The position numbers were made by a program, and so were the translations under genes. A DNA stretch of 64,000 nt from Halorubrum salipaludis (GTDB taxonomy: Archaea > Halobacteriota > Halobacteria > Halobacteriales > Haloferacaceae): positions 372,001 through 436,000 of the forward strand of contig NZ_NSKC01000002.1 in assembly GCF_002286985.1 (NCBI RefSeq), written 5' to 3'. Below the pieces are notes generated by a model. The model made no database searches, had not been told where the DNA came from, and saw only the letters and a list, made by a program, of their open reading frames with translations. This document shows, in pieces, positions 50,673 to 59,266 of the stretch (position 1 is the first letter of the stretch; each line of letters starts with the position of its first letter).

Positions 50673-51100
50673 CGGGAGTGGGTGATCGGATCGTCGGTGG
50701 CGATACAGTGTTTAAACCGGCCGTGAGCGACGGCAACGATCGCTTATAAAGAACGCGCGAGGGACGCCGCGAGCGCTTTTAATCGCGAGCGGCAGCGAGG
50801 CGCGAAGCGCCTCTGGAAGCCGGACGTAGTCCGGCGACGAGGCTGGGGAGGGGTGAGGTGCGGCCGCCGTGCGGGGTGGGACTCAAAGGGGCAGCCGCGA
50901 GGCGGGCGCAGGTGACGTAAGCACCGCAGCGAAAGAGCGAAAGCGACTGAGCGAGGAGCGCAACAAGCGTGCGCCCGCCTCGTGGCTGGGGCTTTGGAGA
51001 TCTTCACCACAGACACATCGATCACGTATAAACACCCGACAGCAACACCTTTCGATCCCGTATAAATAGCTGATCAGCCAACGTACAATACTTACTCCCG
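50673..51100 (+). mobile_element. MITE-like non-coding element, copy C
   Basis: A 428-bp copy in the gap after gcvT. The left end CGGGAGTGGGT (50673-50683) and the right end, the complement of CGGGAGTAAGTATTGTA (51084-51100), are the terminal inverted repeats. In order it has GTGAGCGACGGC, CGCTTATAAA, hairpins at 50797-50813 (GAA loop) and 50819-50835 (GTA loop), GGCTGGGGAGGGGTGAGG, the GGACTCAAAGGGGCAGCCG core at 50878, GGGGCTTTGGAGATCTTCACC and the paired TATAAA boxes. No gene is present. The conserved inner blocks match copy B base for base over long stretches. Confidence 0.72.
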
Positions 51101-51121
51101 CCGTCGATCGGGAAGCACTGT

Positions 51122-51745
51122 TCATCGATCGGTGGCCTCCGCGTGAACGCTCCGGAGCGCCATGTAGAGGTGCCAGTGGTCGACGTCGAGCAGGTCGGCG
51201 AGCGCTCGCACCGCGTCGAGGTATCGGTCGTACGCGTCGACCGTCATCGGCTCGGGGTACTGTTCGTCGAGGTCAACACCGATGTCTGCGTCGTCGGTCA
51301 GCGCGGCGACGACCGCCCACTCGCGCTCGCCGACGACGAGGTACTCGTCCGGGTCGAGGAACCACAGCAGCGCGGAGGCGACCTCGAGGTCGACGCCCGG
51401 AATCCCCGTGAGAGCGTCGAGCGCGCGGTGGTGGGGCGGAGAGCCCGCCTCCTCGTCCAGCGCGTCGACCGCGTCCCAGATCGCCCCCCGAAGCTCCCGG
51501 GGCTCCGCGTCGGACACCGCCGACTCGACCGCGCGGCGCGCCCCGTGGTCGATGTCGGTCACCGCCCGACGGAAGTACCAGCGGACGACCCACTCCACGT
51601 CGCGCTTGCCGTACTCGCCGCTCCGGAACGCCTCCGGGAGGGACTCGATCGCCTCCGCCTCGACCGGGTGGAAGGGGGCCGACTCCCGGTACGCCTCGAC
51701 GCGGTCGGCGACCCGACCCTCGATATCGGCGAGCGAGCGGTCCAT
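51122..51745 (-). CDS. Uncharacterised protein with helix-hairpin-helix-like segment
   Basis: A 207-residue acidic, mostly helical protein starting MDRSLADIEGR. Residues 130-165 (ALDALTGIPGVDLEVASALL, then LDPDEYLVV) look like the helix-hairpin-helix and following strand of HhH-GPD DNA glycosylases, but the catalytic Lys/Asp of that family is not obvious and there is no Fe-S loop. It may be a non-catalytic relative or a nucleic-acid binding protein. Start MDRSLADI; the longer frame is basic and unlikely. It ends 22 bp from copy C. Confidence 0.6.
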   Translation of the reverse strand: MDRSLADIEGRVADRVEAYRESAPFHPVEAEAIESLPEAFRSGEYGKRDVEWVVRWYFRRAVTDIDHGARRAVESAVSDAEPRELRGAIWDAVDALDEEAGSPPHHRALDALTGIPGVDLEVASALLWFLDPDEYLVVGEREWAVVAALTDDADIGVDLDEQYPEPMTVDAYDRYLDAVRALADLLDVDHWHLYMALRSVHAEATDR

Positions 51746-51886
51746 ACCGGTCGAAGGGCACGAGTCGGCAAAACGGTTCGGCGGCCGCCTCGGGCCCCCT
51801 TCGGCGGGAGCTTTCGTCCCCTTCGACGGGAACCACCGACACACTCATGCGAGTGGATCACGGATCGTGACACATGATCGCACGTC

Positions 51887-54064
51887 ATGGTGAGCGCCAT
51901 GTCCGCTGAGGGCGACGAGCCGGTGAAGACCATCTGCCCGTACTGCGGCGTCGGGTGCGGGATCAAGGTGAACCAGGGCGACGACCCCGGCGACGTGAAC
52001 TTCATGCCGTGGGGCGAGGCGCCGGTCAACGAGGGGCGCGTCTGCATCAAGGGCGGGGCGGCGACGCAGGTCGTCGACCACGAGGACCGGCTGACGGAAC
52101 CGCTGATCAAGGAGGACGGCGAGTTCCGCGAGGCGACGTGGGAGGAGGCCTACTCGCGGATCGTCTCGGAGATGGAGTCGATCCGCGACGAGCACGGCCC
52201 CGACGCGATGGGATTCTTCGGCTCCTCGAAGACGATGAACGAGGAGAACTACCTCCTCCAGAAGATCGCGCGCCGGTACGGCACCAACAACGTCGACAAC
52301 TGCACGCGGATGTGCCACGCCTCGACGGTGTGGGCGCTCCGGACCAGCCTCGGCGCGGGCGCGATGACGAACAGCATGGTCGACTTGGAGGAGTCGGCCG
52401 ACGTGCTCTGGATACAGGGCGCGAACCCCGGCGAGCAACACCCGATCGCCAACAGCCAGTACTTCCGGCAGGCCGTGCTGGAGGGCGCCACCGTCATCCA
52501 GGTCGACCCGCACGCCAACAAGACCACCCGGTCGTTCGAGATCGAGGAGACCGAGCGGCACATGCACCTCCAGTTGAACCCGGGCGCCGACATTCCCCTC
52601 CTCAACGTCGTCCTGAAGACGATCCTCGAACGCCACGAGGCGGAGCCCGAGGCGGGCTGGATCGACGAGGAGTTCGTCGAGGAGCGCACCGAGGGGTTCG
52701 AGCATCTCAAGGAGACGCTCGCGGACTTCGACAAGGAGGCGGCCGCCGAGGAGGCCGGCGTCCCCCTCGAAGACATCGAGCTCGCCGCGGAGAAGTACGC
52801 GATGGCGAACAACGCCGCCATCTTCACCGGGATGGGGATGAGCCAGCACACCTGCGGCGTCGACAACGTGCAAAACGAGATCAACCTCGCGCTGATCACG
52901 GGGAACCTCGGGAAGCCCGGCACGGGCGTCAACCCCCTCCGCGGGCAGAACAACGTCCAGGGGACGAGCGACGTGGGCGCGATGCCGAACGTGCTCCCCG
53001 GCTACCAGCTCGTCGACGACGACGAGGCGCGCGAGAGCGTCGAGGACGTGTGGGGGTTCGAGGTCCCCGACGAGCCCGGGCTCACCAACGTGGAGATCTC
53101 CCACGAGGCCGGCCGCTCGGTGAAGGGGCTGTACGTGATGGGCGAGAACCCCGTGATGAGCGAGCCCGACGGCAACGAGGTCGAGAAGCGCCTCGAGTCG
53201 CTCGAGTTCATGGTCGCGCAGGACATCTTCATGACCGAGACCGCGGAGCTCGCGGACGTGGTCCTCCCGGCGACGACGTGGGCGGAGCGCGGCGGCACCG
53301 TCACCAACACCGACCGGCGGGTCCAGCGCATGCGCGGCGCCGAGGCGGTCCACGAGAACACGAAACACGACCTCGATATCCTGATGGAGGTCGGCAGCCG
53401 CCTCTTCAGCGACGACGAGTTCCGGTTCGACGACGTGGAAGCGGTCTTCGAGGAGCTCCGGGAGGTCTGTCCGATCTACCACGGGATGACCTACGACGCG
53501 CTGGGCGAGACCGGGCTCCAGTGGCCCTGCTACGAGGAGGGCGACGAGGGCGACCAGTACCTCTACGAGGACTCCTTCGACACGGAGAACGGGCTCGGGC
53601 AGATCGAGGGCGTCCGCCACCAGCCCCCGGCCGAGGTGCCCGACGAGGAGTACCCGCTGATCCTCACCACCGCCCGGCTGGAGGAGCACTACAACACGGG
53701 GACGATGAGCCGGCGGTCGCCGACGCTCTCGCGTCAGCACCCGGAGAACTTCGTCGACGTGCACCCGAACGACGCGGAGGCCTACGGGATCGAGGACGGC
53801 GACACCGTCACGCTCCGGTCGCGGCGCGGCGAGATTGAGGTGAAAGCACAGGTGACCGAGGACATCAAGGAGGGGGTCGTTTGGACGACGCCGCACTTCG
53901 CGGCCGCCTCCGCGAACCGCCTCACGAACGACGTGCTCGACGAGCGGGCGAAGATCCCCGAGTACAAGGCCGCGGCGGCGGACATCGCGGTCACCGTCGC
54001 CGACGGCGGGGAGAGCGCGAGCGACGGGGCGGCCTCGGACGACGCGGAACCGGCGGACGACTGA
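51887..54064 (+). CDS. Formate dehydrogenase alpha subunit-type molybdopterin oxidoreductase
   Basis: A 725-residue Mo/W-bis-MGD enzyme. The N-terminal [4Fe-4S] site is Cys17/20/24/53 (ICPYCGVGC and GRVCIKGG). NCTRMCHAS holds Cys143-His144, equivalent to the SeCys/Cys-His pair of formate dehydrogenases, which supports formate as substrate. Cofactor-binding segments include WIQGANPGEQHP and DVGAMPNVLPGY; the C-terminal domain has TARLEEHYNTGTMSRRSP. Electron-transfer subunits and FdhD are not adjacent. moaC lies 1.8 kb downstream and formate-THF ligase follows directly, tying it to C1 metabolism. ATG 51887 or 51899. Confidence 0.88.
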   Translation: MVSAMSAEGDEPVKTICPYCGVGCGIKVNQGDDPGDVNFMPWGEAPVNEGRVCIKGGAATQVVDHEDRLTEPLIKEDGEFREATWEEAYSRIVSEMESIRDEHGPDAMGFFGSSKTMNEENYLLQKIARRYGTNNVDNCTRMCHASTVWALRTSLGAGAMTNSMVDLEESADVLWIQGANPGEQHPIANSQYFRQAVLEGATVIQVDPHANKTTRSFEIEETERHMHLQLNPGADIPLLNVVLKTILERHEAEPEAGWIDEEFVEERTEGFEHLKETLADFDKEAAAEEAGVPLEDIELAAEKYAMANNAAIFTGMGMSQHTCGVDNVQNEINLALITGNLGKPGTGVNPLRGQNNVQGTSDVGAMPNVLPGYQLVDDDEARESVEDVWGFEVPDEPGLTNVEISHEAGRSVKGLYVMGENPVMSEPDGNEVEKRLESLEFMVAQDIFMTETAELADVVLPATTWAERGGTVTNTDRRVQRMRGAEAVHENTKHDLDILMEVGSRLFSDDEFRFDDVEAVFEELREVCPIYHGMTYDALGETGLQWPCYEEGDEGDQYLYEDSFDTENGLGQIEGVRHQPPAEVPDEEYPLILTTARLEEHYNTGTMSRRSPTLSRQHPENFVDVHPNDAEAYGIEDGDTVTLRSRRGEIEVKAQVTEDIKEGVVWTTPHFAAASANRLTNDVLDERAKIPEYKAAAADIAVTVADGGESASDGAASDDAEPADD

Positions 54065-54144
54065 TCGCGCCGGCAGCGGACGGCCTTTTTCGCTGCCCGA
54101 GAACGCGTCCAACACTGATTACGCCCCCGAGAGAAGGCTCCGGT

Positions 54145-55869
54145 ATGGTACACCAGAACCCCGCAGCCGACGGGACCGACGCGAGTGAGGTACCGGCGTC
54201 CGACCTCGCGGTCGCGCGCGCCGCGACGCCCCGGCCCGTCGAGGCGGTCGCCGGCGACCTCGGGCTGGGCCCCGACGCGATCGAACCACGGGGCGACGGG
54301 GTCGCGAAGCTCACGCGGTCGGCGGTCCGGTCGGCGACCGCGGGCGAGCCCGACGGGACAACGGTGCTCGTCACCGGGATGACCCCGACGCCGAAGGGGG
54401 AGGGGAAGACCGTGACGACGGTGGGGCTCGGGCAGGCGCTCGCGGGGCTGGGGGAGTCGGCCGCGGTGGCCGTCCGAGAGCCCTCGCTCGGTCCCGTCTT
54501 CGGGGTCAAGGGCGGCGCCGCGGGCGGCGGGTACTCGCAGGTCCTCCCGATGGAAGCGATCAACCTCCACTTCACCGGCGACATGCACGCGCTCACGGCC
54601 GCGCACAACCTGCTGTCCGCGGCGCTCGACAACCACCTCCACCAGGGGAACGAGGCGGAGGTCGACGCCCGCCGGGTCGACTGGCCGCGCGCGCTCGACG
54701 TCAACGACCGCGCGCTCCGCGAGGTCGTCGCGGGGCTCGGCGGGCCCGCGAGCGGCGTGCCGCGGGAAGACGAGTTCGTCATCACCGCCGCCTCGGAGCT
54801 GACGGCCGTCCTCGGGCTCGCGGACGACCTGTCGGACCTCAAGGAGCGAATCGGGCGGATCGTGCTCGCCGAGGACGCCGACGGCGACCCGGTCACGCCC
54901 GCGGACCTCGGCGTCACGGGCGCCGCGACGGCCCTCCTGCGCGACGCGTTCCGCCCGAACCTCGTCCAGACGGTCGAGGGGGTCCCCGCCTTCGTCCACG
55001 GCGGCCCCTTCGCCAACATCGCGCACGGGACCAACACGCTCGTCGCCGACCGCGTCGGCGCCTCGCTCGCCGACTACCTCGTCACCGAGGCCGGCTTCGG
55101 CGCGGACCTCGGCGCCGAGAAGTTCGCGCACATCGTCGCCCGTCAGGGGGTCGTTCCCGACGTGGCGGTCGTGGTCGCGACGGTCCGCGGCGCGAAGCGC
55201 CACGGACTGGAGATGTGGCCGACCGACTTCGATGCGCTGGCCGCGACCGATCCCGAGGCGGTCCGAGCCGGCGCCGACAACGTGAAACGCCACGTCGAGA
55301 TCGCGGAGTCGTTCGGGATCCCCGCGGTCGTCGCGATCAACGTCTTCGCCGACGACGCCGCGTCGGAGCTCCGAGCCCTGGAGTCCGAGCTCGCCGAGGA
55401 CGGGATCCCGGTCGCGCGCTCGACCGCTTACCGCGACGGCGGCGAAGGGGCGATCGGACTCGCCGAGCTGGTCCGCGAGCGCGCCGGAACTGGGGAGTTC
55501 GCTCCCCTGTACGACCTCGACGCCCCGCTGCGCGAGAAGATCGAGACCGTCGCCCGGGAGGTGTACGGCGCCGACGGGGTGGAGTACGTCGACGGCGCCG
55601 CCGCCGACCTCGACCGCATCGAGGCGTGGGGGTACGGCGACCTCCCGGTCTGCCTCTCGAAGACGCCGTACTCCTTCGCGGACGACCCCTCGCTGACCGG
55701 CGTCCCGGAGGGGTGGACGCTCACCGTCCGCGAGGCGTCGCCGTCGGCGGGCGCCGGCTTCGTCGTCGTCAAGACCGCGGACGTGATGACGATGCCCGGC
55801 CTCCCGGCCGAACCCGCCGCGGAGGAGATCGACGTGGACGCCGACGGGAACCTGAGCGGGCTGTTCTGA
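54145..55869 (+). CDS. fhs: Formate-tetrahydrofolate ligase
   Basis: A 574-residue enzyme that makes 10-formyl-THF from formate, THF and ATP. The P-loop-like TPTPKGEGKTVTTVGLGQAL motif, EPSLGPVFGVKGGAAGGGY and FANIAHGTN segments are all FTHFS signatures. Start MVHQNPAADG at 54145, 80 bp after the formate dehydrogenase-like gene on the same strand, so co-transcription is possible; a TTTTT tract at 54086-54090 between them might instead be a terminator. Confidence 0.94.
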   Translation: MVHQNPAADGTDASEVPASDLAVARAATPRPVEAVAGDLGLGPDAIEPRGDGVAKLTRSAVRSATAGEPDGTTVLVTGMTPTPKGEGKTVTTVGLGQALAGLGESAAVAVREPSLGPVFGVKGGAAGGGYSQVLPMEAINLHFTGDMHALTAAHNLLSAALDNHLHQGNEAEVDARRVDWPRALDVNDRALREVVAGLGGPASGVPREDEFVITAASELTAVLGLADDLSDLKERIGRIVLAEDADGDPVTPADLGVTGAATALLRDAFRPNLVQTVEGVPAFVHGGPFANIAHGTNTLVADRVGASLADYLVTEAGFGADLGAEKFAHIVARQGVVPDVAVVVATVRGAKRHGLEMWPTDFDALAATDPEAVRAGADNVKRHVEIAESFGIPAVVAINVFADDAASELRALESELAEDGIPVARSTAYRDGGEGAIGLAELVRERAGTGEFAPLYDLDAPLREKIETVAREVYGADGVEYVDGAAADLDRIEAWGYGDLPVCLSKTPYSFADDPSLTGVPEGWTLTVREASPSAGAGFVVVKTADVMTMPGLPAEPAAEEIDVDADGNLSGLF

Positions 55870-55898
55870 GCCCGACCGCGGTTCGGACTCGGGGGGCT

Positions 55899-56402
55899 CT
55901 ACTCGAGCGCCCGCTTCTCCTTCTCGACGACCTCGACCCCGGAGATGCCGGTGTCCGGATAGCCGCCGTCGCCGTCCTTCTCCGCGGCCTTCACCATGTC
56001 CCAGACCACGTTGAGCCCGGTCGTCACGCCCTCTAGCGCCTCCATCTCGCAGCCGGTCTTCCCGGTCGTCTCCACGGCGACCGTCAGTTCGATCCGGTCG
56101 TCGCCGACGGCGAAGTCGGTGTCGACGTTCGTGATCGGGATCTGGTGGCACATCGGGATCGTCTCCCACGTGTGTTTGACGGCCTGCACCGCGCCCACCC
56201 GCGCGGTCGCGAGCACGTCGCCCTTGCCGACCTCGTCGGCCTCGACCGCCGCGATCGTCGAGGGCGTCAGCCGGATCTCGCCGCGCGCGACCGCGCGGCG
56301 GCTCGTGTCGGGCTTGTCGCCCACGTCGACCATCCGGACCTCGCCGGACGCGTCGGTGTGGGTCAGGTCGCCGGTGGGATCGTCGGTGGACTCCTCACTC
56401 AT
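55899..56402 (-). CDS. moaC: Molybdenum cofactor biosynthesis protein MoaC
   Basis: A 167-residue cyclic pyranopterin monophosphate synthase that acts after MoaA in molybdopterin synthesis. MCHQIPITNVD and KTGCEMEALEGVTTGL are the family motifs. ATG 56402 is taken over a GTG one codon earlier. It overlaps the 3' end of nnr by 8 bp and is convergent with fhs. Proximity to a molybdopterin enzyme gene is suggestive. Confidence 0.95.
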   Translation of the reverse strand: MSEESTDDPTGDLTHTDASGEVRMVDVGDKPDTSRRAVARGEIRLTPSTIAAVEADEVGKGDVLATARVGAVQAVKHTWETIPMCHQIPITNVDTDFAVGDDRIELTVAVETTGKTGCEMEALEGVTTGLNVVWDMVKAAEKDGDGGYPDTGISGVEVVEKEKRALE

Positions 56403-57843
56403 CACGCATCGCCTCGGGAAGCCGATCGATTAAGTCCGTCGCCACGAGGCCGTTCCCCAGGTCCGCGGCCGCCGCGTCGCCGGCCAGTCCGTTGACGTAC
56501 GTCCCGGCCGCGGCCGCCTCGAAGGGGTCGGTCACGGCCGCGAGCGCGCCGACCGCGCCCGCGAGCACGTCGCCGGTCCCGCCGACGGTCATCCCCGGGT
56601 TCCCCGTGCGGTTCAGCCGGACCGCGTCGCCGTCAGTGACCACGTCGGTCGCGCCCTTCACGAGCAGGGTGTGGCCGACCTCGTCGGCGAACGACCGCAC
56701 GAGCGCCGCGCGCTCGTGCGGATCGTCGGCCGTCTCGCCGCCCATGCCGACCAACTCGCCCTGGTGCGGCGTGCAGATCAGCTCGGCGTCCGTGTCGACA
56801 TCGGGGACGACCCGCAGGGCGTCGGCGTCGACGACAGCGCGCCCGCCGTACCGCGACAGGAACCGCCGGACGAACTCGCGGGTCCCGTCGCCGCCGCCGA
56901 GCCCCGGGCCGAGCACGACCACGTCGTTGCCGGCGGCGAGCTCCAGCGCGCGGTCGACGTGGGCCGGCCCCACGCGGTCGCCCGGGAGGCCGCGGACGAT
57001 CAGGTCCGCGGAGTACCCCTGGACCGTCCGCGCCACCGTCTCCGGGCAGGCCACGCGCACGAGGTCGGCGCCGGTCCGGAGGGCCGACCGGGCCGAGAGC
57101 GACGGCGCGCCGGTGTACGGGCCGCCCCCGATCACGAGCACCTCGCCGTTCTCCCCCTTGTGCGAGGCCGGATCGCGCGCGATCCCGAGCAGGTCGCCGG
57201 GGCCGGTGAACCGCTCCGCGGCCGCGGGGATGCCGATGTCCGCGACGGTCACGGCCGCGTCGAGCGCGGCCAGCCCGGGCTTCTCGTCGTGGAAGGTGAC
57301 GACGCGGTCGGCCTCGACGCGAACCTCGTCGCCGGAGCCCTCTCCGGTCGGCTCGCCGGTGTCGGCGTCGATCCCGGAGGGCACGTCGACGGCGACGACC
57401 GCGGCGTCGGTCTCGTTCGCCAGCCGCGCCGCGGTCCGCTCCGGCTCCCGGAGCGCGCCCGTCACCCCGGTCCCGAGCATCGCGTCGACGATCACGTCCG
57501 GGTCGTCGAGCGCGAGGTCCGCGGCGTCGGCTACCGACTCGGTCGGAACTCCGGCGGCGCCGAGCGCGTCCCAGTTCTCGCGGGCGATCTCGGTCCGGAT
57601 CGACTCGGGGCGTCCGAGCAGGCGGACGGTGACGTCGTACGCGGAGAGGAACCGCGCCGCGACGAACCCGTCCCCGCCGTTGTTCCCGCGCCCGCAGAGC
57701 AGCTCGACCGTCGCGCCGGGGTCGGCGATCGCCCGGACCTCGCGGGCGACCGCGTTGCCGGACGACTCCATCAGCTGCTTCCGCGGGACGCCGAGGGCGG
57801 CGGCGTTGGCGTCGACCGCCGCCATCCGATCGCTTGTGATCAT
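56395..57843 (-). CDS. nnr: Bifunctional NAD(P)H-hydrate repair enzyme
   Basis: A 482-residue fusion. Residues 1-210 are the YjeF_N/epimerase domain (CGRGNNGGDGFVAARFL) and residues 225-482 the ADP/ATP-dependent dehydratase domain (VVLGPGLGGGDGTREF, VKGATDVVTD and GNPGMTVGGTGDVLAG). Together they restore NAD(P)H from its hydrated forms. Start MITSDRMAAVD at 57843. Overlaps moaC and is probably its operon partner. Confidence 0.95.
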   Translation of the reverse strand: MITSDRMAAVDANAAALGVPRKQLMESSGNAVAREVRAIADPGATVELLCGRGNNGGDGFVAARFLSAYDVTVRLLGRPESIRTEIARENWDALGAAGVPTESVADAADLALDDPDVIVDAMLGTGVTGALREPERTAARLANETDAAVVAVDVPSGIDADTGEPTGEGSGDEVRVEADRVVTFHDEKPGLAALDAAVTVADIGIPAAAERFTGPGDLLGIARDPASHKGENGEVLVIGGGPYTGAPSLSARSALRTGADLVRVACPETVARTVQGYSADLIVRGLPGDRVGPAHVDRALELAAGNDVVVLGPGLGGGDGTREFVRRFLSRYGGRAVVDADALRVVPDVDTDAELICTPHQGELVGMGGETADDPHERAALVRSFADEVGHTLLVKGATDVVTDGDAVRLNRTGNPGMTVGGTGDVLAGAVGALAAVTDPFEAAAAGTYVNGLAGDAAAADLGNGLVATDLIDRLPEAMRDE

Positions 57844-58234
57844 GGGCGGGACTTCGCGCGCCGCGTGATTAATGGTGTGGCCGCGGGGGACGGTGGGGCC
57901 CCGGAACGGGGTGGGCCGCGGGTCGGCGGCGCGTCCGCGTTCCCGGAGCCGCGGTGCCGGGGCCGCGCCGGTCGTGAAATGAAAATGTTGATGCACGTCC
58001 GAAGAAAATCCGCGACGTAACAACCGTGGCACAGTCAGGACGCAACGACGGCGCTACGAGACGATGGTCTCGCGCCCGGGACGAGACGGGGACGGCGCTC
58101 CCCCGACCGACAGCGGCCCCGTATGCGGCGGCGTCCCCGACCGCGGGCCGCGGCGGAACGGCGCAGCTCCCCGCCTCCGGAACGCGCTCCGGCTGCGACG
58201 CGCGACAGACGACGCGACGACGGTCAGCCCTCGC
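57844..58234. other. 391-bp divergent gap without a supported gene
   Basis: Between nnr (leftward) and the glycosyltransferase (rightward). Most of it is GC-rich with arginine-rich open frames on both strands that look like chance. A less GC-rich patch at about 57973-58025 (AAATGAAAATGTTGATG) is the only promoter-like stretch. Confidence 0.5.
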
Positions 58235-59266
58235 ATGAACATCGGATTCTTCACGGACAGCTACTTCCCCGGCGTCGACGGTGTCACGTACACGATCCGC
58301 GCGTGGCGGAACCGGCTCGAGGACCGGGGCCACGAGGTGTACGTCGTCTACCCGGCGAGCAGCCACGACCCCGACGAGCGCGAACTCCCCGTGCCGTCGC
58401 TGCCGAACCCCTTCTACCGCCAGTACCGCGTTCCGCTGTACCGACGCCTCTCGACGCTCCCCGACCTGGACGTGGTCCACTGCCACGGCCCGGCCTCGAC
58501 CGGCCTGATGGGCCGCCGATACGCGAAGCAGCGCGGCGTGAAATCCGTGTACACCCACCACACCCCCGTGGAGGACTACTTCGTCCAGGGGCTGAAACTG
58601 GAGGCGCTGGCCGGGGTCGCCGGGCGGGCCTACGTGGCCTACGAGAACCGGTTCCTCCGATCGTTCGACTGCGTCACCGCGTCGACCTCGCGGATCCGGC
58701 GGGACGTGACGCCGCGGAAGCTCCCGGTCGGCATCGAGACGGACACGTTCCGGCCGGTGGCCGACTCGAAGTTCGCGAGCGACGAGCCGACCGTGGGGTA
58801 CAGCGGGCGGATGACTCGAAAGAAGCACGTCGACGAGATCCTCCGGTTGGCGGAGCGCCGGCCGGACCTGCGGTTCGAGCTCGTCGGCGAGGGGCCGGTC
58901 CGGGACGACCTCGAAGCGGACGCGCCGGAGAACGCGCGGTTCCGAGATTTCCTCCCGCGGGAGGACCTCCCGGCCTTTTACTCCGCGCTCGATGTCTTCG
59001 TCACCGCCTCGACCTGCGACACCCTCGGGCTCTCGACGCTGGAGGCGAACGCCTGCGGGACCCCGGTCGCCGCCGCGGACGTGCCCCCCTTCGACCGGAC
59101 CATCGGCCCGGACAACGGCGCCCGGTTCGAGCACGGCGACCTCGACGACATGGAGCGCGCCGTCGTCGACTGCCTCGACGGCGACAGGCCGACCCGCGCG
59201 GCGGTCGAGACGTTCTCTGTCGAGCGAACGATAGACGAGTTAGAGGAGATATACGGGGTGTCGTAG
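58235..59266 (+). CDS. GT4-family glycosyltransferase
   Basis: A 343-residue GT-B glycosyltransferase that transfers a sugar from a nucleotide donor to an unknown acceptor, perhaps a lipid. The N-terminal domain begins MNIGFFTDSYFPGVDGVT, with VHCHGPASTGLMG and VYTHHTPVEDYF; the C-terminal domain has GYSGRMTRKKHVDEILRL, LVGEGP and the donor motif FVTASTCDTLGLSTLEANACG. Plant and bacterial sulfoquinovosyl or mannosyl diacylglycerol synthases are built alike. It abuts the DUF2070 gene with zero spacing. The longer upstream frame was rejected as arginine-rich. Confidence 0.9.
   Translation: MNIGFFTDSYFPGVDGVTYTIRAWRNRLEDRGHEVYVVYPASSHDPDERELPVPSLPNPFYRQYRVPLYRRLSTLPDLDVVHCHGPASTGLMGRRYAKQRGVKSVYTHHTPVEDYFVQGLKLEALAGVAGRAYVAYENRFLRSFDCVTASTSRIRRDVTPRKLPVGIETDTFRPVADSKFASDEPTVGYSGRMTRKKHVDEILRLAERRPDLRFELVGEGPVRDDLEADAPENARFRDFLPREDLPAFYSALDVFVTASTCDTLGLSTLEANACGTPVAAADVPPFDRTIGPDNGARFEHGDLDDMERAVVDCLDGDRPTRAAVETFSVERTIDELEEIYGVS

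Noticed and set aside
51083-51095. ACAATACT at the right end of copy C as a sulfur operator
   Set aside because: No matching half lies 11 bases away; the sequence belongs to the element's terminal repeat.
54081-54093. Transcription terminator (TTTTT tract) between the formate dehydrogenase-like gene and fhs
   Set aside because: A single five-T run is too weak to call; it is mentioned only as an alternative to co-transcription.
51845-54115. A long minus-strand open frame over the formate dehydrogenase-like gene
   Set aside because: Antisense shadow; no recognisable motif, whereas the plus-strand frame has all cofactor-binding motifs.
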